64,000 bases of DNA, taken from positions 248,001-312,000 of the forward strand of contig CBFHYX010000004.1 in NCBI GenBank assembly GCA_965660145.1. Direction: 5' to 3'. A model generated the notes under the pieces. That model had not been told where the DNA came from, ran no database searches, and was given only the letters and a program-made list of their open reading frames with translations. Position 1 is the stretch's first letter; every line of letters starts with the position of its first letter. Positions 27,106-35,351 of this stretch are shown here, piece after piece. The stretch is from JABURQ01 sp029243145 (GTDB taxonomy: Bacteria; Planctomycetota; Planctomycetia; Planctomycetales; Planctomycetaceae). The translations under genes were made by a program, and so were the position numbers.

Positions 27106-28566
27106 ATGCGCAAGTCGCTATGTCTGGGCCTGTTTTTGCTGACCGCAACTCTCTCCGCAGCCGAGAAACCCAACATCCTGTTCATTGCCATTGATGACCA
27201 GAATGACTGGATCGGATGTCTGGGCGGTCACCCTCTCGCCAAAACTCCCAATATCGACAAGATCGGCGAAGCGGGGACCATCTTCCTGAACGCCCATTGT
27301 CAGTCTCCGCTCTGTAATCCCTCACGCACCAGCCTGATGACGGGCAAACGTCCCTCAACCACAGGCGTTTATGGTTTGGCCCCGTGGTTTCGACAAGTCC
27401 CCCAATGGAAAGACGTGACCAGCTTACCTCAGCACCTCAAAGCGAATGGCTATCACACTTACTCCACCGGAAAAATTTATCACGGCGGTTATGGTCGCAG
27501 AAAGACGGACAACGAGTTTGACACTCTCGGCCCCGCCGCCGGTGTCGGCGCACGACCGAAAGAAAAACTGGTCAAGACCCCTGCCCCGCATCCTCTCGTC
27601 GATTGGGGAGTCTTCCCGCATGAAGACAAAGACAAACAAGATTACGTCGTCGCGTCGTGGGCTGTTGACCAGATCGAAAAAGGCCCTAAAGATCCGTTCT
27701 TTCTCTCAGTCGGTTTTTTCCTACCACACGTTCCCTGTTATACCACTCAAAAATGGTACGACCTCTACCCCGACGACGATTCCGTTTTGCCTCCCGTGAA
27801 ATTCGACGACCGCAAAGACACCCCGCGATTCTCTTGGTATCTCCATTGGAAACTTCCCGAACCACGATTGCAGTTTCTGCAAGAAGCCAACGAATGGCAT
27901 AATCTGTGTCGTTCCTATCTGGCCTGTACCAGCTTTGTTGATCATCAAATCGGTCGTATCATGACGGCTCTCGACGCAAAAGGACTTCGAGACAACACCA
28001 TCATTGTGCTCTGGTCGGATCACGGTTGGCACATCGGTGAAAAAGAGATCACCGGCAAGAATACGCTTTGGGACGATGGCACCCGTGTGCCGCTGATCTT
28101 TGCCGGTCCTGGAATCACAGCCGGAGGCAAAGTGACCTCTCCTGCGGAATTATTGGACATTTACCCCACTCTGAATGAACTGTGTGGTCTCTCCTCTCCG
28201 GGTGGACTCGAAGGTCACTCACTGGTCCCGCAACTCAAAGACCAAAACGCTACGAGAAAATGGCCCGCCATCACCACTCACAATACCGGCAATCACGGCA
28301 TCCGCACGGAAAACTATCGCTACATTCATTACGCCGATGGTTCAGAAGAACTTTACGATTTGCAAAAAGACCCGCAAGAGTGGAACAACGTTGCTGCCGA
28401 CAAAGGCTACGCAAAGATTATCGCCGAGCATCGCAAATGGTTACCGAAAGTCGATGTCGATCCGGTTCCGGGTAGCGCTCATCGCATCCTGACATTCAAA
28501 AACGGCCAGGTGAATTGGGAAGGCAAAGATGTCGCCCCGACCGATCCAATCCCCGAGATTGATTAA
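27106..28566 (+). CDS. Secreted sulfatase (iduronate-2-sulfatase-like)
   Basis: The 486-residue protein has a signal peptide (residues 1-18), then NILFIAIDDQNDW with the metal-binding Asp pair. The sulfatase signature with formylglycine Cys70 is CNPSRTSLMTG. Later motifs include the D-H-G-W-H-I-G-E-K-E segment that completes the calcium site, and GTRVPLIF. The overall pattern resembles iduronate-2-sulfatase homologues common in planctomycetes, used on sulfated polysaccharides. It is followed by a second sulfatase 47 bases downstream, so they probably form an operon. Confidence 0.92.
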   Translation: MRKSLCLGLFLLTATLSAAEKPNILFIAIDDQNDWIGCLGGHPLAKTPNIDKIGEAGTIFLNAHCQSPLCNPSRTSLMTGKRPSTTGVYGLAPWFRQVPQWKDVTSLPQHLKANGYHTYSTGKIYHGGYGRRKTDNEFDTLGPAAGVGARPKEKLVKTPAPHPLVDWGVFPHEDKDKQDYVVASWAVDQIEKGPKDPFFLSVGFFLPHVPCYTTQKWYDLYPDDDSVLPPVKFDDRKDTPRFSWYLHWKLPEPRLQFLQEANEWHNLCRSYLACTSFVDHQIGRIMTALDAKGLRDNTIIVLWSDHGWHIGEKEITGKNTLWDDGTRVPLIFAGPGITAGGKVTSPAELLDIYPTLNELCGLSSPGGLEGHSLVPQLKDQNATRKWPAITTHNTGNHGIRTENYRYIHYADGSEELYDLQKDPQEWNNVAADKGYAKIIAEHRKWLPKVDVDPVPGSAHRILTFKNGQVNWEGKDVAPTDPIPEID

Positions 28567-28613
28567 GCGATCGTTCTCATTCGATTTTGCATTTTTAATA
28601 GGGGACATGTACC

Positions 28614-30014
28614 ATGCGCTCTCTGATCGTTGTTTTATTGGTGATGATTTCTGTCAATCTTTCACCACTTGATGCCGCTGCTCCCAACGTCATCTACATA
28701 ATGGCCGATGATGCGGGCATAGGAGACTTCGGTTGTTATGGCGGAAAAATCATTCGCACTCCGAATGTCGACCGCTTGTGTGACGAGGGATTGAAGTTCA
28801 CTCAGCATTACTCGGGAAGCACTGTGTGTGCTCCCTCGCGCAGTGTTTTATTGACCGGCCAACATACCGGTCACACTCGCGTTCGCGGTAACGGCAAAGG
28901 TGCTCACCTGCTTGACGAAGATGTCACCATTGGTGAAATCATGAAGCAGGCGGGTTATGTCACGGGGGCGATGGGGAAATGGGGAGTCGGGTCGGAGTCT
29001 GATGCCGGCGCACCCTGGAAACAGGGCTTCGATCACTACTTCGGCTATCTGAATCAAAGCCGCGCTCACCATTACTATCAGGACTATCTCTGGAACGACG
29101 GCGAGAAAGTTCTATATCCCGATAACCCCACGGAGCGCACTCATTACAGCCACGACCTGTTTGCGTCAGACGCCCTTGAATTTATTAAACAACATCAGAA
29201 AGAACGGTTCTTCCTCTATCTGCCGTTCACGATCCCACATGTCGATCTCGACGTTCCCGAAGACTCCAAAGCCGAGTATCTGGGAAAACTCGAACCCGAA
29301 AAACCTTACGGCACACCGGGAGGCCAACATTATCGGCACGAAAAGCATCCTCACGCCACATTCGCCGGCATGATCACTCATATGGATCGCGATATCGGTC
29401 GTATTATGAACTTGCTCAAAGAGTTGAATATTGATGAGAAGACACTCGTCATGTTCACCAGCGATAATGGAGCGACTTCTGCCGGTGGTGCCGACCCAGA
29501 CTTCTTTGACAGCAACGGCCCCTATCGTGGGATCAAACGGGATCTCTACGAAGGTGGCATCATCACGCCGATGATTGCCCGCTGGCCGGGAGTCATCGAA
29601 CCGGGACGAGTGACCGATCACATCTCCGGTTTTCAGGATGTCTTGCCGACACTCGCCGAACTGGTGAATGTCGAGCCCCCCGACAATATTGATGGCATCA
29701 GTTTTCTACCGACGTTGCTCGACCAACCGGAGAAACAATTTAAGCACGAATCTCTCTACTGGGAGTTCTCCGAACAAGGTGGAAAACGTGCTTTGCGTCA
29801 GGGAGATTGGAAGGTCGTGCAGTTGAAAGTCAGTTCCAAAAAACCGAAAGCTCCCGAGTTGTACAACTTGAAAAACGATCTGGGAGAAAAGATCAACCTC
29901 GCGAAACAACAACCCGAGAAGCTGAAAGAACTGGTGAAACTCATGGATCAAGCTCACACCCCGAGCGAGAAGTTTCCACTGTTCGCGAGTGAAAAGAACG
30001 GGACAGAGAAGTAA
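28614..30014 (+). CDS. Secreted arylsulfatase-like sulfatase
   Basis: The 466-residue protein has a signal peptide (residues 1-22), NVIYIMADDAGIGDFGCYG, the formylglycine Cys72 in VCAPSRSVLLTG, GKWGVG, and the second metal motif FTSDNGAT. The C-terminus ends with the usual W-K-V-V-Q and D-L-G-E-K-I-N-L-A pattern of arylsulfatase A-like proteins. It belongs to the same transcription unit as the preceding sulfatase. The maturation enzyme (FGE or anSME) is not in this window. Confidence 0.93.
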   Translation: MRSLIVVLLVMISVNLSPLDAAAPNVIYIMADDAGIGDFGCYGGKIIRTPNVDRLCDEGLKFTQHYSGSTVCAPSRSVLLTGQHTGHTRVRGNGKGAHLLDEDVTIGEIMKQAGYVTGAMGKWGVGSESDAGAPWKQGFDHYFGYLNQSRAHHYYQDYLWNDGEKVLYPDNPTERTHYSHDLFASDALEFIKQHQKERFFLYLPFTIPHVDLDVPEDSKAEYLGKLEPEKPYGTPGGQHYRHEKHPHATFAGMITHMDRDIGRIMNLLKELNIDEKTLVMFTSDNGATSAGGADPDFFDSNGPYRGIKRDLYEGGIITPMIARWPGVIEPGRVTDHISGFQDVLPTLAELVNVEPPDNIDGISFLPTLLDQPEKQFKHESLYWEFSEQGGKRALRQGDWKVVQLKVSSKKPKAPELYNLKNDLGEKINLAKQQPEKLKELVKLMDQAHTPSEKFPLFASEKNGTEK

Positions 30015-30238
30015 CGCGACTTACCAAGCATCAAGTGCTCTCAAAATGCTATCCTGATGATCTGGGTGTTTTCTGCTCATTCGTGATGTTTGAGGCGAGA
30101 ATCTGCGAGTTTCAGAAATGAACTTAAACGCAAATCGTGGATCAATGACTCCTCTTTTGCCGTGAGAAAACTTCGGTTGCTCTTTACCCCCTGAATCTTC
30201 TACAACTTGTCCACACGTGAACAGTTCAGGGGCAAGTG

Positions 30239-31024
30239 ATGGCAGGTTACAAGGAACATATTGGATTCAGCGGCGTATTGGGCCTTGTCTGGGGGACGAC
30301 TGCGACGTGGGTGTTCGGGTTCACTCCTGTGCAGGGAACGATTGTTTTTCTGCTGACTTGGTTTGCCGGCATGCTACCGGACATCGATTCGCAAACGGGA
30401 CGGCCAGTCCGCGAAATCTTTGGTGTCGTCTCTGTCATCGGTCCACTGATTTTGATGCAACACCTGATTTCCTGGGGAGGCGATCCAGAGCGTGTGCTGC
30501 TGATTGTGCTTCTGTTTTACATCGGATTACGAAATTTCGGTCCTCTGCTACTCGGTAAACTTTGTGTCCACCGAGGAATGTATCACAGTGTGCCGGCGTT
30601 ATTGATTGTCGCGCTGACGACGTTTCTGTTTTATAAGCATGACAACGTCGAAGTGAGACTGTTGATGGCAAGTGGTGTGGGAATCGGGTTTCTCTCGCAC
30701 CTTGTGCTCGATGAAATTTATAGTGTTCAATGGACGGGAACCCGAATCAAACTGGCCAAATCTGCTGGGAGCGCTCTCAAATCGTTTGGCCACAGCGTTC
30801 CCGCCAATGCGTTTTGTTGGGCCGGGGTGATGTTTCTCGGGTATCTGGCGTTATCAGAGGTGGGGTTGATCGTTGAGACAGCCAGTGACCCTTCTGAAGT
30901 CGAACAATCTGTCGAACTCGACGATGCCCAGGCAGTACCATTTGATTCGGGAGTGCTCGCACCCGAGCCAGAAACGAAGCACGTCGAACTTGGTGCAGGA
31001 ACGGATGCCCCGTTCTTTCAGTAA
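30239..31024 (+). CDS. YdjM-type membrane-bound metal-dependent hydrolase
   Basis: Integral membrane protein of 261 residues with about five hydrophobic segments. Conserved metal-site patterns of the YdjM family are visible: YKEHIGFSG, GMLPDIDSQTGRP, HRGMYHSVPAL and FLSHLVLDEIYSV. The last about 50 residues are acidic and poorly conserved. ATG 30239 is chosen (AGGGG eight bases upstream); a GTG at 30236 is the alternative. It converges on the TfoX-like gene. Confidence 0.85.
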   Translation: MAGYKEHIGFSGVLGLVWGTTATWVFGFTPVQGTIVFLLTWFAGMLPDIDSQTGRPVREIFGVVSVIGPLILMQHLISWGGDPERVLLIVLLFYIGLRNFGPLLLGKLCVHRGMYHSVPALLIVALTTFLFYKHDNVEVRLLMASGVGIGFLSHLVLDEIYSVQWTGTRIKLAKSAGSALKSFGHSVPANAFCWAGVMFLGYLALSEVGLIVETASDPSEVEQSVELDDAQAVPFDSGVLAPEPETKHVELGAGTDAPFFQ

Positions 31025-31030
31025 GAGGAT

Positions 31031-31375
31031 TTACTTCGGTGGTAACGATCGGCAGAAATCAACTGCCAGCAAAACCCATTCTTTCAGATTTTCGTCTCCA
31101 CCGATCAACCGGCATTCGATCATCACCCAGCCGCGCATGGGGCGACCGGTGATGTCGAATGGCTTGACGTGTTTTTTTCTCAGAGCTTCTTCGGCGACTT
31201 CAATACCTAGTCTTAGAATCAGTCGCCCTTTGTGGACGCCGCAGCACATGTTGCTGTGAAGAAGAAAACCGAGACCGCCAAACATTCGCTTCTCCTCAAA
31301 TCCTTTTCGGCGTTTCAGGAGAGTGCGAACACGGTCTTCGGTTTGTGTGCCGATTTCGGAATTCTCTTGAGTCAT
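31031..31375 (-). CDS. TfoX/Sxy N-terminal domain protein
   Basis: The 114-residue protein consists of a TfoX-N domain: RRKGFEEKRMFGGLGFLL, MCCGVHKGRLILRLG, and DITGRPMRGWVM. The C-terminal HTH-like half of true TfoX is absent, so it should not be called a competence regulator. It is last of four same-strand genes (ArsR, AHSA1, DinB, this gene), a combination frequent in bacteria with small stress-related modules. Confidence 0.88.
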   Translation of the reverse strand: MTQENSEIGTQTEDRVRTLLKRRKGFEEKRMFGGLGFLLHSNMCCGVHKGRLILRLGIEVAEEALRKKHVKPFDITGRPMRGWVMIECRLIGGDENLKEWVLLAVDFCRSLPPK

Positions 31376-31385
31376 CGTGCTACTT

Positions 31386-31886
31386 TCAGCCCATTAAAAT
31401 ATCGCGACCAAGTCGTCGCCGGATGTCGGCCAGTTGTCCATAATGCATGAATGGGTGGTTCGTGTTCACGATAAAGACCGCCGCCTTGTTGGGGAAAAAC
31501 TCTTCGTATCCTTCCATCACAATAGCCGGTTTCGCTTCCAAATCCTCTTCAGAAATTCCTTGCAAGATGGAAACGGTATTGGCGCGTTCTTCGATCAAGA
31601 TTTTCATCAGTTCTTCGTATGAGGGATAGTCTTTTCCTGCAGGATCGGGTGTCGATCCTCCTTTGAAAAGCGCGTTCCATTTTTCGTACGGACTTTCTTG
31701 CCCCATTGCAAATCCTCGACACATCTGAGCCTCACTCACGATCAGATGGCCGAGAATCCAATGAGCGCTGTTGCCACCATTGGGCAAAGTTCCTTCGAGT
31801 TGTGCGTCCTGTAAATCTTGAAACATGGGTAGCAGCATTTTGTTACCCATTTCGACAGTCCCAATTAAAACGTCTCTGGCGTGCAT
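31386..31886 (-). CDS. DinB-superfamily protein
   Basis: The 166-residue four-helix protein has the DinB-like metal ligands: H-W-I-L-G-H-L near residue 43 and the C-terminal H-P-F-M-H-Y-G-Q-L-A-D-I-R-R-R-L-G. DinB-like proteins include thiol-dependent S-transferases; the reaction here is unknown. It sits 10 bases before the TfoX-like gene and 55 bases after the AHSA1 gene. Confidence 0.85.
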   Translation of the reverse strand: MHARDVLIGTVEMGNKMLLPMFQDLQDAQLEGTLPNGGNSAHWILGHLIVSEAQMCRGFAMGQESPYEKWNALFKGGSTPDPAGKDYPSYEELMKILIEERANTVSILQGISEEDLEAKPAIVMEGYEEFFPNKAAVFIVNTNHPFMHYGQLADIRRRLGRDILMG

Positions 31887-31941
31887 CGTGTTCTCCTGTT
31901 GTTGTGATGTTTGGGAATTCTGAAAGCATTTCTGAAATCAA

Positions 31942-32403
31942 TTATTGATCATGAAGTGTGGCTAGTTGTTCAAGGGCTCCACCCCAGCCGTGACCATGGC
32001 TTTGTTTCATCTCGTCATCTTTGTGTCCTTCGTGACGCAGTGTTAGTTCTGTTCCGTCGGGGATTTTTTTGAGGTCGATGTGCACGATCGTGTCAATTCC
32101 CTGGTGATCGGGATTGCCGTTTTGCCAAGTCCAAGTGAATGATAATCCCTGTGGTGGATCGAACCTTGTGTAGGTTCCGTTGACCAGATGATGGGTATCA
32201 TCGGGAGAGATGAATTCGATCTCATACTCTCCTTCTTTTCGAGCATCGCAGGAAACCTTTCCGTGTGTAAACTCGGGAGTCGGCTTGAGCCATTGTGTGA
32301 GTTGTTGGGGATCAGTCCACGCGGCAAAGATGGTGGCCGGGTCGGCTTTGATGACGCGGGAAAGTTCCAGCGTGAATTCTGAAGTCGGGGTCGGTTGAAT
32401 CAT
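31942..32403 (-). CDS. AHSA1/SRPBCC domain protein
   Basis: The 153-residue SRPBCC (START-like) protein begins TLELSRVIKADPATIFAAWTDPQQLTQWL, then GEYEIEFISPDD and the C-terminal L-T-L-R-H-E-G pattern. It overlaps the ArsR gene by 4 bases (ATGA), a well-known ArsR-AHSA1 pairing in which the lipid- or ligand-binding fold is co-regulated with its repressor. Confidence 0.9.
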   Translation of the reverse strand: MIQPTPTSEFTLELSRVIKADPATIFAAWTDPQQLTQWLKPTPEFTHGKVSCDARKEGEYEIEFISPDDTHHLVNGTYTRFDPPQGLSFTWTWQNGNPDHQGIDTIVHIDLKKIPDGTELTLRHEGHKDDEMKQSHGHGWGGALEQLATLHDQ

Positions 32404-32771
32404 GAAGAGGGTTCCTGTTTGAATGATTGTTGTGGAGCAGAATTCTCCAATGATTCCAGGTAGTCAGTCAGTTGGTCGAGTTGTTTATCCCAGAACTTGC
32501 GATAGCGAACCACGTATTCGTTCACCTCTTGCAGAGGCTGAGCGCGTAATCGACATATGCGATGACGACCTTCTTTTGTTTGTTCGAGAAGTCCAGATTT
32601 CGCGAGTACGCGGAGATGCTTGGAAATTGCGGGGGCAGAGATATCAAATGGCTCTGACAGTTCGGAAACCGTCGCTTGGCCGGCGGTCAATCGCTCCAAA
32701 ATTGCCCGTCGCGTAGGGTCGGAGAGCGCAAAAAATGTCTCATCGAGTTCGATTTCGCGTGAATGGATCAT
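32400..32771 (-). CDS. ArsR-family transcriptional regulator
   Basis: The 123-residue winged-helix protein has LDETFFALSDPTRRAILERL, an HTH with PFDISAPAISKHLRVLAKSGLL, and a wing E-G-R-H-R-I-C-R-L. No Cys cluster of the metal-sensing type is seen, so it fits the SdpR/YgaV-like non-metal subgroup often paired with AHSA1. It probably represses its own four-gene unit. Confidence 0.9.
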   Translation of the reverse strand: MIHSREIELDETFFALSDPTRRAILERLTAGQATVSELSEPFDISAPAISKHLRVLAKSGLLEQTKEGRHRICRLRAQPLQEVNEYVVRYRKFWDKQLDQLTDYLESLENSAPQQSFKQEPSS

Positions 32772-32838
32772 AATGACTATAAATAGCCATATGGTTAATA
32801 GTAGTCAACAAAGAAAGCGTGAGAACGTCCAATTGGTA

Positions 32839-34323
32839 TTATTCTTCAGGAAACTTGCGAATCTGTGAGTACCGAATGTAATCTTCGTAGATGTCGCCAC
32901 CGTTGATGACGCGAGGGTCAGCCGTCTCCCGCAAATATTCAAGCATCGTTTTTTGAAGCGTCGACAAGTTCGATTTGAACTGTGAGTCGTCTGCCAGATT
33001 GTGGAGATTACCCGGATCGCTTTTTGGGTTGTAAAGTTCCCATTCGGGGCGTTTATCGACAGAGAGCTGAAAGTAAGGACCGATTTTCTCATCGTCTCGA
33101 TTTTCCCACAGGAACGTCTTTGATGGGCATGCATCGATGTCATAAAAGCCAACGGGATCGTTCTTGAAAGGTGCCGGATGGCCGGCGGGCCAACGTTCCG
33201 GTCGCGGATTCCAAATCAGTAGATAGTCGTCCGTTCTCATGCTCCTGATGGGGTATGTCATATTATTATATCGTGATGAGGAGTGACGTTCCCGTGCTGA
33301 AAACGCGGGGCCATAATCATTCGACTTTCCCTGCATCAGTGGGAATAGGCTTTCTCCGCTCATTGCGATGGTCGGAAACAGGCCTGCCGCCTCAAGCATC
33401 GTTGGCGCTAAGTCCACAAAATCGACCGGTTGTTTTACGTCAACACCTGCGGGAACATATTTTGGATACCGAATCGCCAAGGGAACATGGACGCCGTATT
33501 CATAGCCGTTGGCTTTCGCTCTGGGAAATGGCATACCATTGTCTGCCGTGACAATGATCAAAGTGTTATCAAGTTCTCCCAATTCCTCGAGTGTCTTCAG
33601 AATGCGAGTGAGGTGTTTGTCAAACCATTCGATTTCAAAATAGTAGTCGAGGATGTCGCTACGAATTTCAGGTGTGTCGGGCAAGAATGACGGCACGGTC
33701 GCGTCTTCGAGCGTTTTTCCGTGTTCGAGGCCGATTCCTTTTTGGTAACTGCGATGTGGTTCGGAAGCACCGTACCAGAAGCAGAACGGCTCATCGGCTG
33801 GTTTATCTTTGAGGAACGCTTCGAAGTTGGCTGCGTAATCGGTCGAGCGAATTCCGGGAGGTGTTTTTGCTGTGATCTTGCTGTAGTTTTCTCCACAAGG
33901 GTTTCGGGTACGACCGCTGATTTTCCAATTTCCCGGCCCCCACCCTTTCCCGGTATAGCCAACGAAGTATCCCGCCTGTTCTAAAATGTCTGGGTAAACC
34001 TGATACGTTTTCGGAAAAGAACTGGCGTGAGTGCCGGCTTGTTCAATCTCCCATGTATGGCGACCGGTGAGTAACGCGGCCCTTGAGGGACTGCAACCGG
34101 GTGAACCTGCCAAACATGTGTGAAACAGCGCTCCTTCACGCGCAACACGATCAAATGCGGGGGTTTTGACCCCTTGGTCCCCATAAGCTCCAGCATGTGG
34201 GTACGACTGATCGTCGGAGATCGCAAAAAGTATGTTTGGTCGTTTGAGGATCTCCTGCGCTGATAGTGTTGATGTGACCGATGAGATCAGAATCAGGAGA
34301 GCCAGCAGAAAATGAGAACGCAT
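32839..34323 (-). CDS. Secreted sulfatase (heparan-N-sulfatase-like)
   Basis: The 494-residue protein has a signal peptide (LLALLILISSVTSTLSAQ), NILFAISDDQSYPHAGAYG, formylglycine Cys77 in GCSPSRAALLTG, GKGWGPGNW, and V-T-A-D-N-G-M-P. The pattern is closest to N-sulfoglucosamine sulfohydrolase-like members. The frame extends to 34584, but ATG 34323 is chosen because the signal peptide starts there and GAAGGA lies eight bases upstream. Confidence 0.92.
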   Translation of the reverse strand: MRSHFLLALLILISSVTSTLSAQEILKRPNILFAISDDQSYPHAGAYGDQGVKTPAFDRVAREGALFHTCLAGSPGCSPSRAALLTGRHTWEIEQAGTHASSFPKTYQVYPDILEQAGYFVGYTGKGWGPGNWKISGRTRNPCGENYSKITAKTPPGIRSTDYAANFEAFLKDKPADEPFCFWYGASEPHRSYQKGIGLEHGKTLEDATVPSFLPDTPEIRSDILDYYFEIEWFDKHLTRILKTLEELGELDNTLIIVTADNGMPFPRAKANGYEYGVHVPLAIRYPKYVPAGVDVKQPVDFVDLAPTMLEAAGLFPTIAMSGESLFPLMQGKSNDYGPAFSARERHSSSRYNNMTYPIRSMRTDDYLLIWNPRPERWPAGHPAPFKNDPVGFYDIDACPSKTFLWENRDDEKIGPYFQLSVDKRPEWELYNPKSDPGNLHNLADDSQFKSNLSTLQKTMLEYLRETADPRVINGGDIYEDYIRYSQIRKFPEE

Positions 34324-34450
34324 TCGTGTATCCTTCAGGGAAAGCAAAAAGTTCTTTGGTGTGTGGTGAACCCGTCCGCTTGGTACGTTCTCTATCTTCC
34401 AATGACACAAGCCCCAATTGCAAGCCCTGAAACGAATGAGTGAGAGATCG

Positions 34451-35302
34451 ATGAAAATTGCCGGCATACAAATGGATGTAAAAATCGGAGAAGTCAGCGA
34501 GAATCTCGACAAGATGATCGCACGGTTCAAAGAAACTCGTGCAGAAGGAGCAGACCTGACCATCTTCCCGGAATGTGCGCTCAACGGTTACTGTTTTGAT
34601 TCTCTCGAAGAAGCCCGTCAATTTGCGGAACCTATTCCCGGACCGAGTGTGCAGGTGATGATTGATGCGTGTGCCGATTTTGGTGGCATGGTTGTCTTTG
34701 GAATGTTGGAGCCGGTTGGTGAGAACGGTGTTTTTAACGCAGCGGTGATGGTCAACGGGAATGGTCTGCTGGGCGCATATCGCAAGGTGCATCTGCCATT
34801 TTTGGGAGTCGATCAGTTTTCGACGTTCGGAGATCGGCCCTTTGATGTGATCGATGCGGGAGATCTCAAGGTGGGTCTGAATATCTGTTACGACTCTGCC
34901 TTTCCCGAGTCGTCACGAGAGCTGACCCTGTTAGGGGCTGACTTGATTGCGCTTCCCACGAATTGGCCTCCCGGTGCCGAGCATGTCGCCGAGCATGCGA
35001 TTAACACTCGCGCGATGGAGAATGGTGTTTATTACGCTGCCGTCAATCGTGTTGGGCACGAGCGAGGTTATGACTTCATTGGTCAAAGTCGAATTTGTGG
35101 TGTTGCGGGAGAAACATTGGCCGTCGCCAATCATCGCGACGAAGCGATTCTCTATGCCGATATTGATCCGGCAGCAGCTCGCAAGAAACGAGTGGAACGA
35201 ATTCCCGGAAAACATTCGATTGATCGACTCGCCGACCGTCGCCCGGAATTCTACAATCGTATCGTTGAAGCTCATCAGCTACCGAAACCGGGACGAGAGT
35301 AG
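34451..35302 (+). CDS. Nitrilase-family carbon-nitrogen hydrolase
   Basis: The 283-residue amidase has the Glu-Lys-Cys triad at E41 (TIFPECALNG), K112 (AYRKVHLP) and C146 (NICYDSAFPES). The fold landmarks P-T-N-W-P-P and I-G-Q-S-R-I are present. The substrate is unknown; it lacks features that would make it another carbamoylputrescine amidase. ATG 34451 is chosen to match the homologue start MKIAGIQMDV; ATG 34436 is an alternative. It is divergent from the sulfatase gene. Confidence 0.88.
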   Translation: MKIAGIQMDVKIGEVSENLDKMIARFKETRAEGADLTIFPECALNGYCFDSLEEARQFAEPIPGPSVQVMIDACADFGGMVVFGMLEPVGENGVFNAAVMVNGNGLLGAYRKVHLPFLGVDQFSTFGDRPFDVIDAGDLKVGLNICYDSAFPESSRELTLLGADLIALPTNWPPGAEHVAEHAINTRAMENGVYYAAVNRVGHERGYDFIGQSRICGVAGETLAVANHRDEAILYADIDPAAARKKRVERIPGKHSIDRLADRRPEFYNRIVEAHQLPKPGRE

Positions 35303-35351
35303 AAGATCAGTTGCCAGCAAGAATGGATGCCAATGAATGCCGCTTGCATCC

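Noticed and set aside
31031..31375. Competence regulator TfoX
   Set aside because: Only the N-terminal TfoX domain is present and no competence genes are near.
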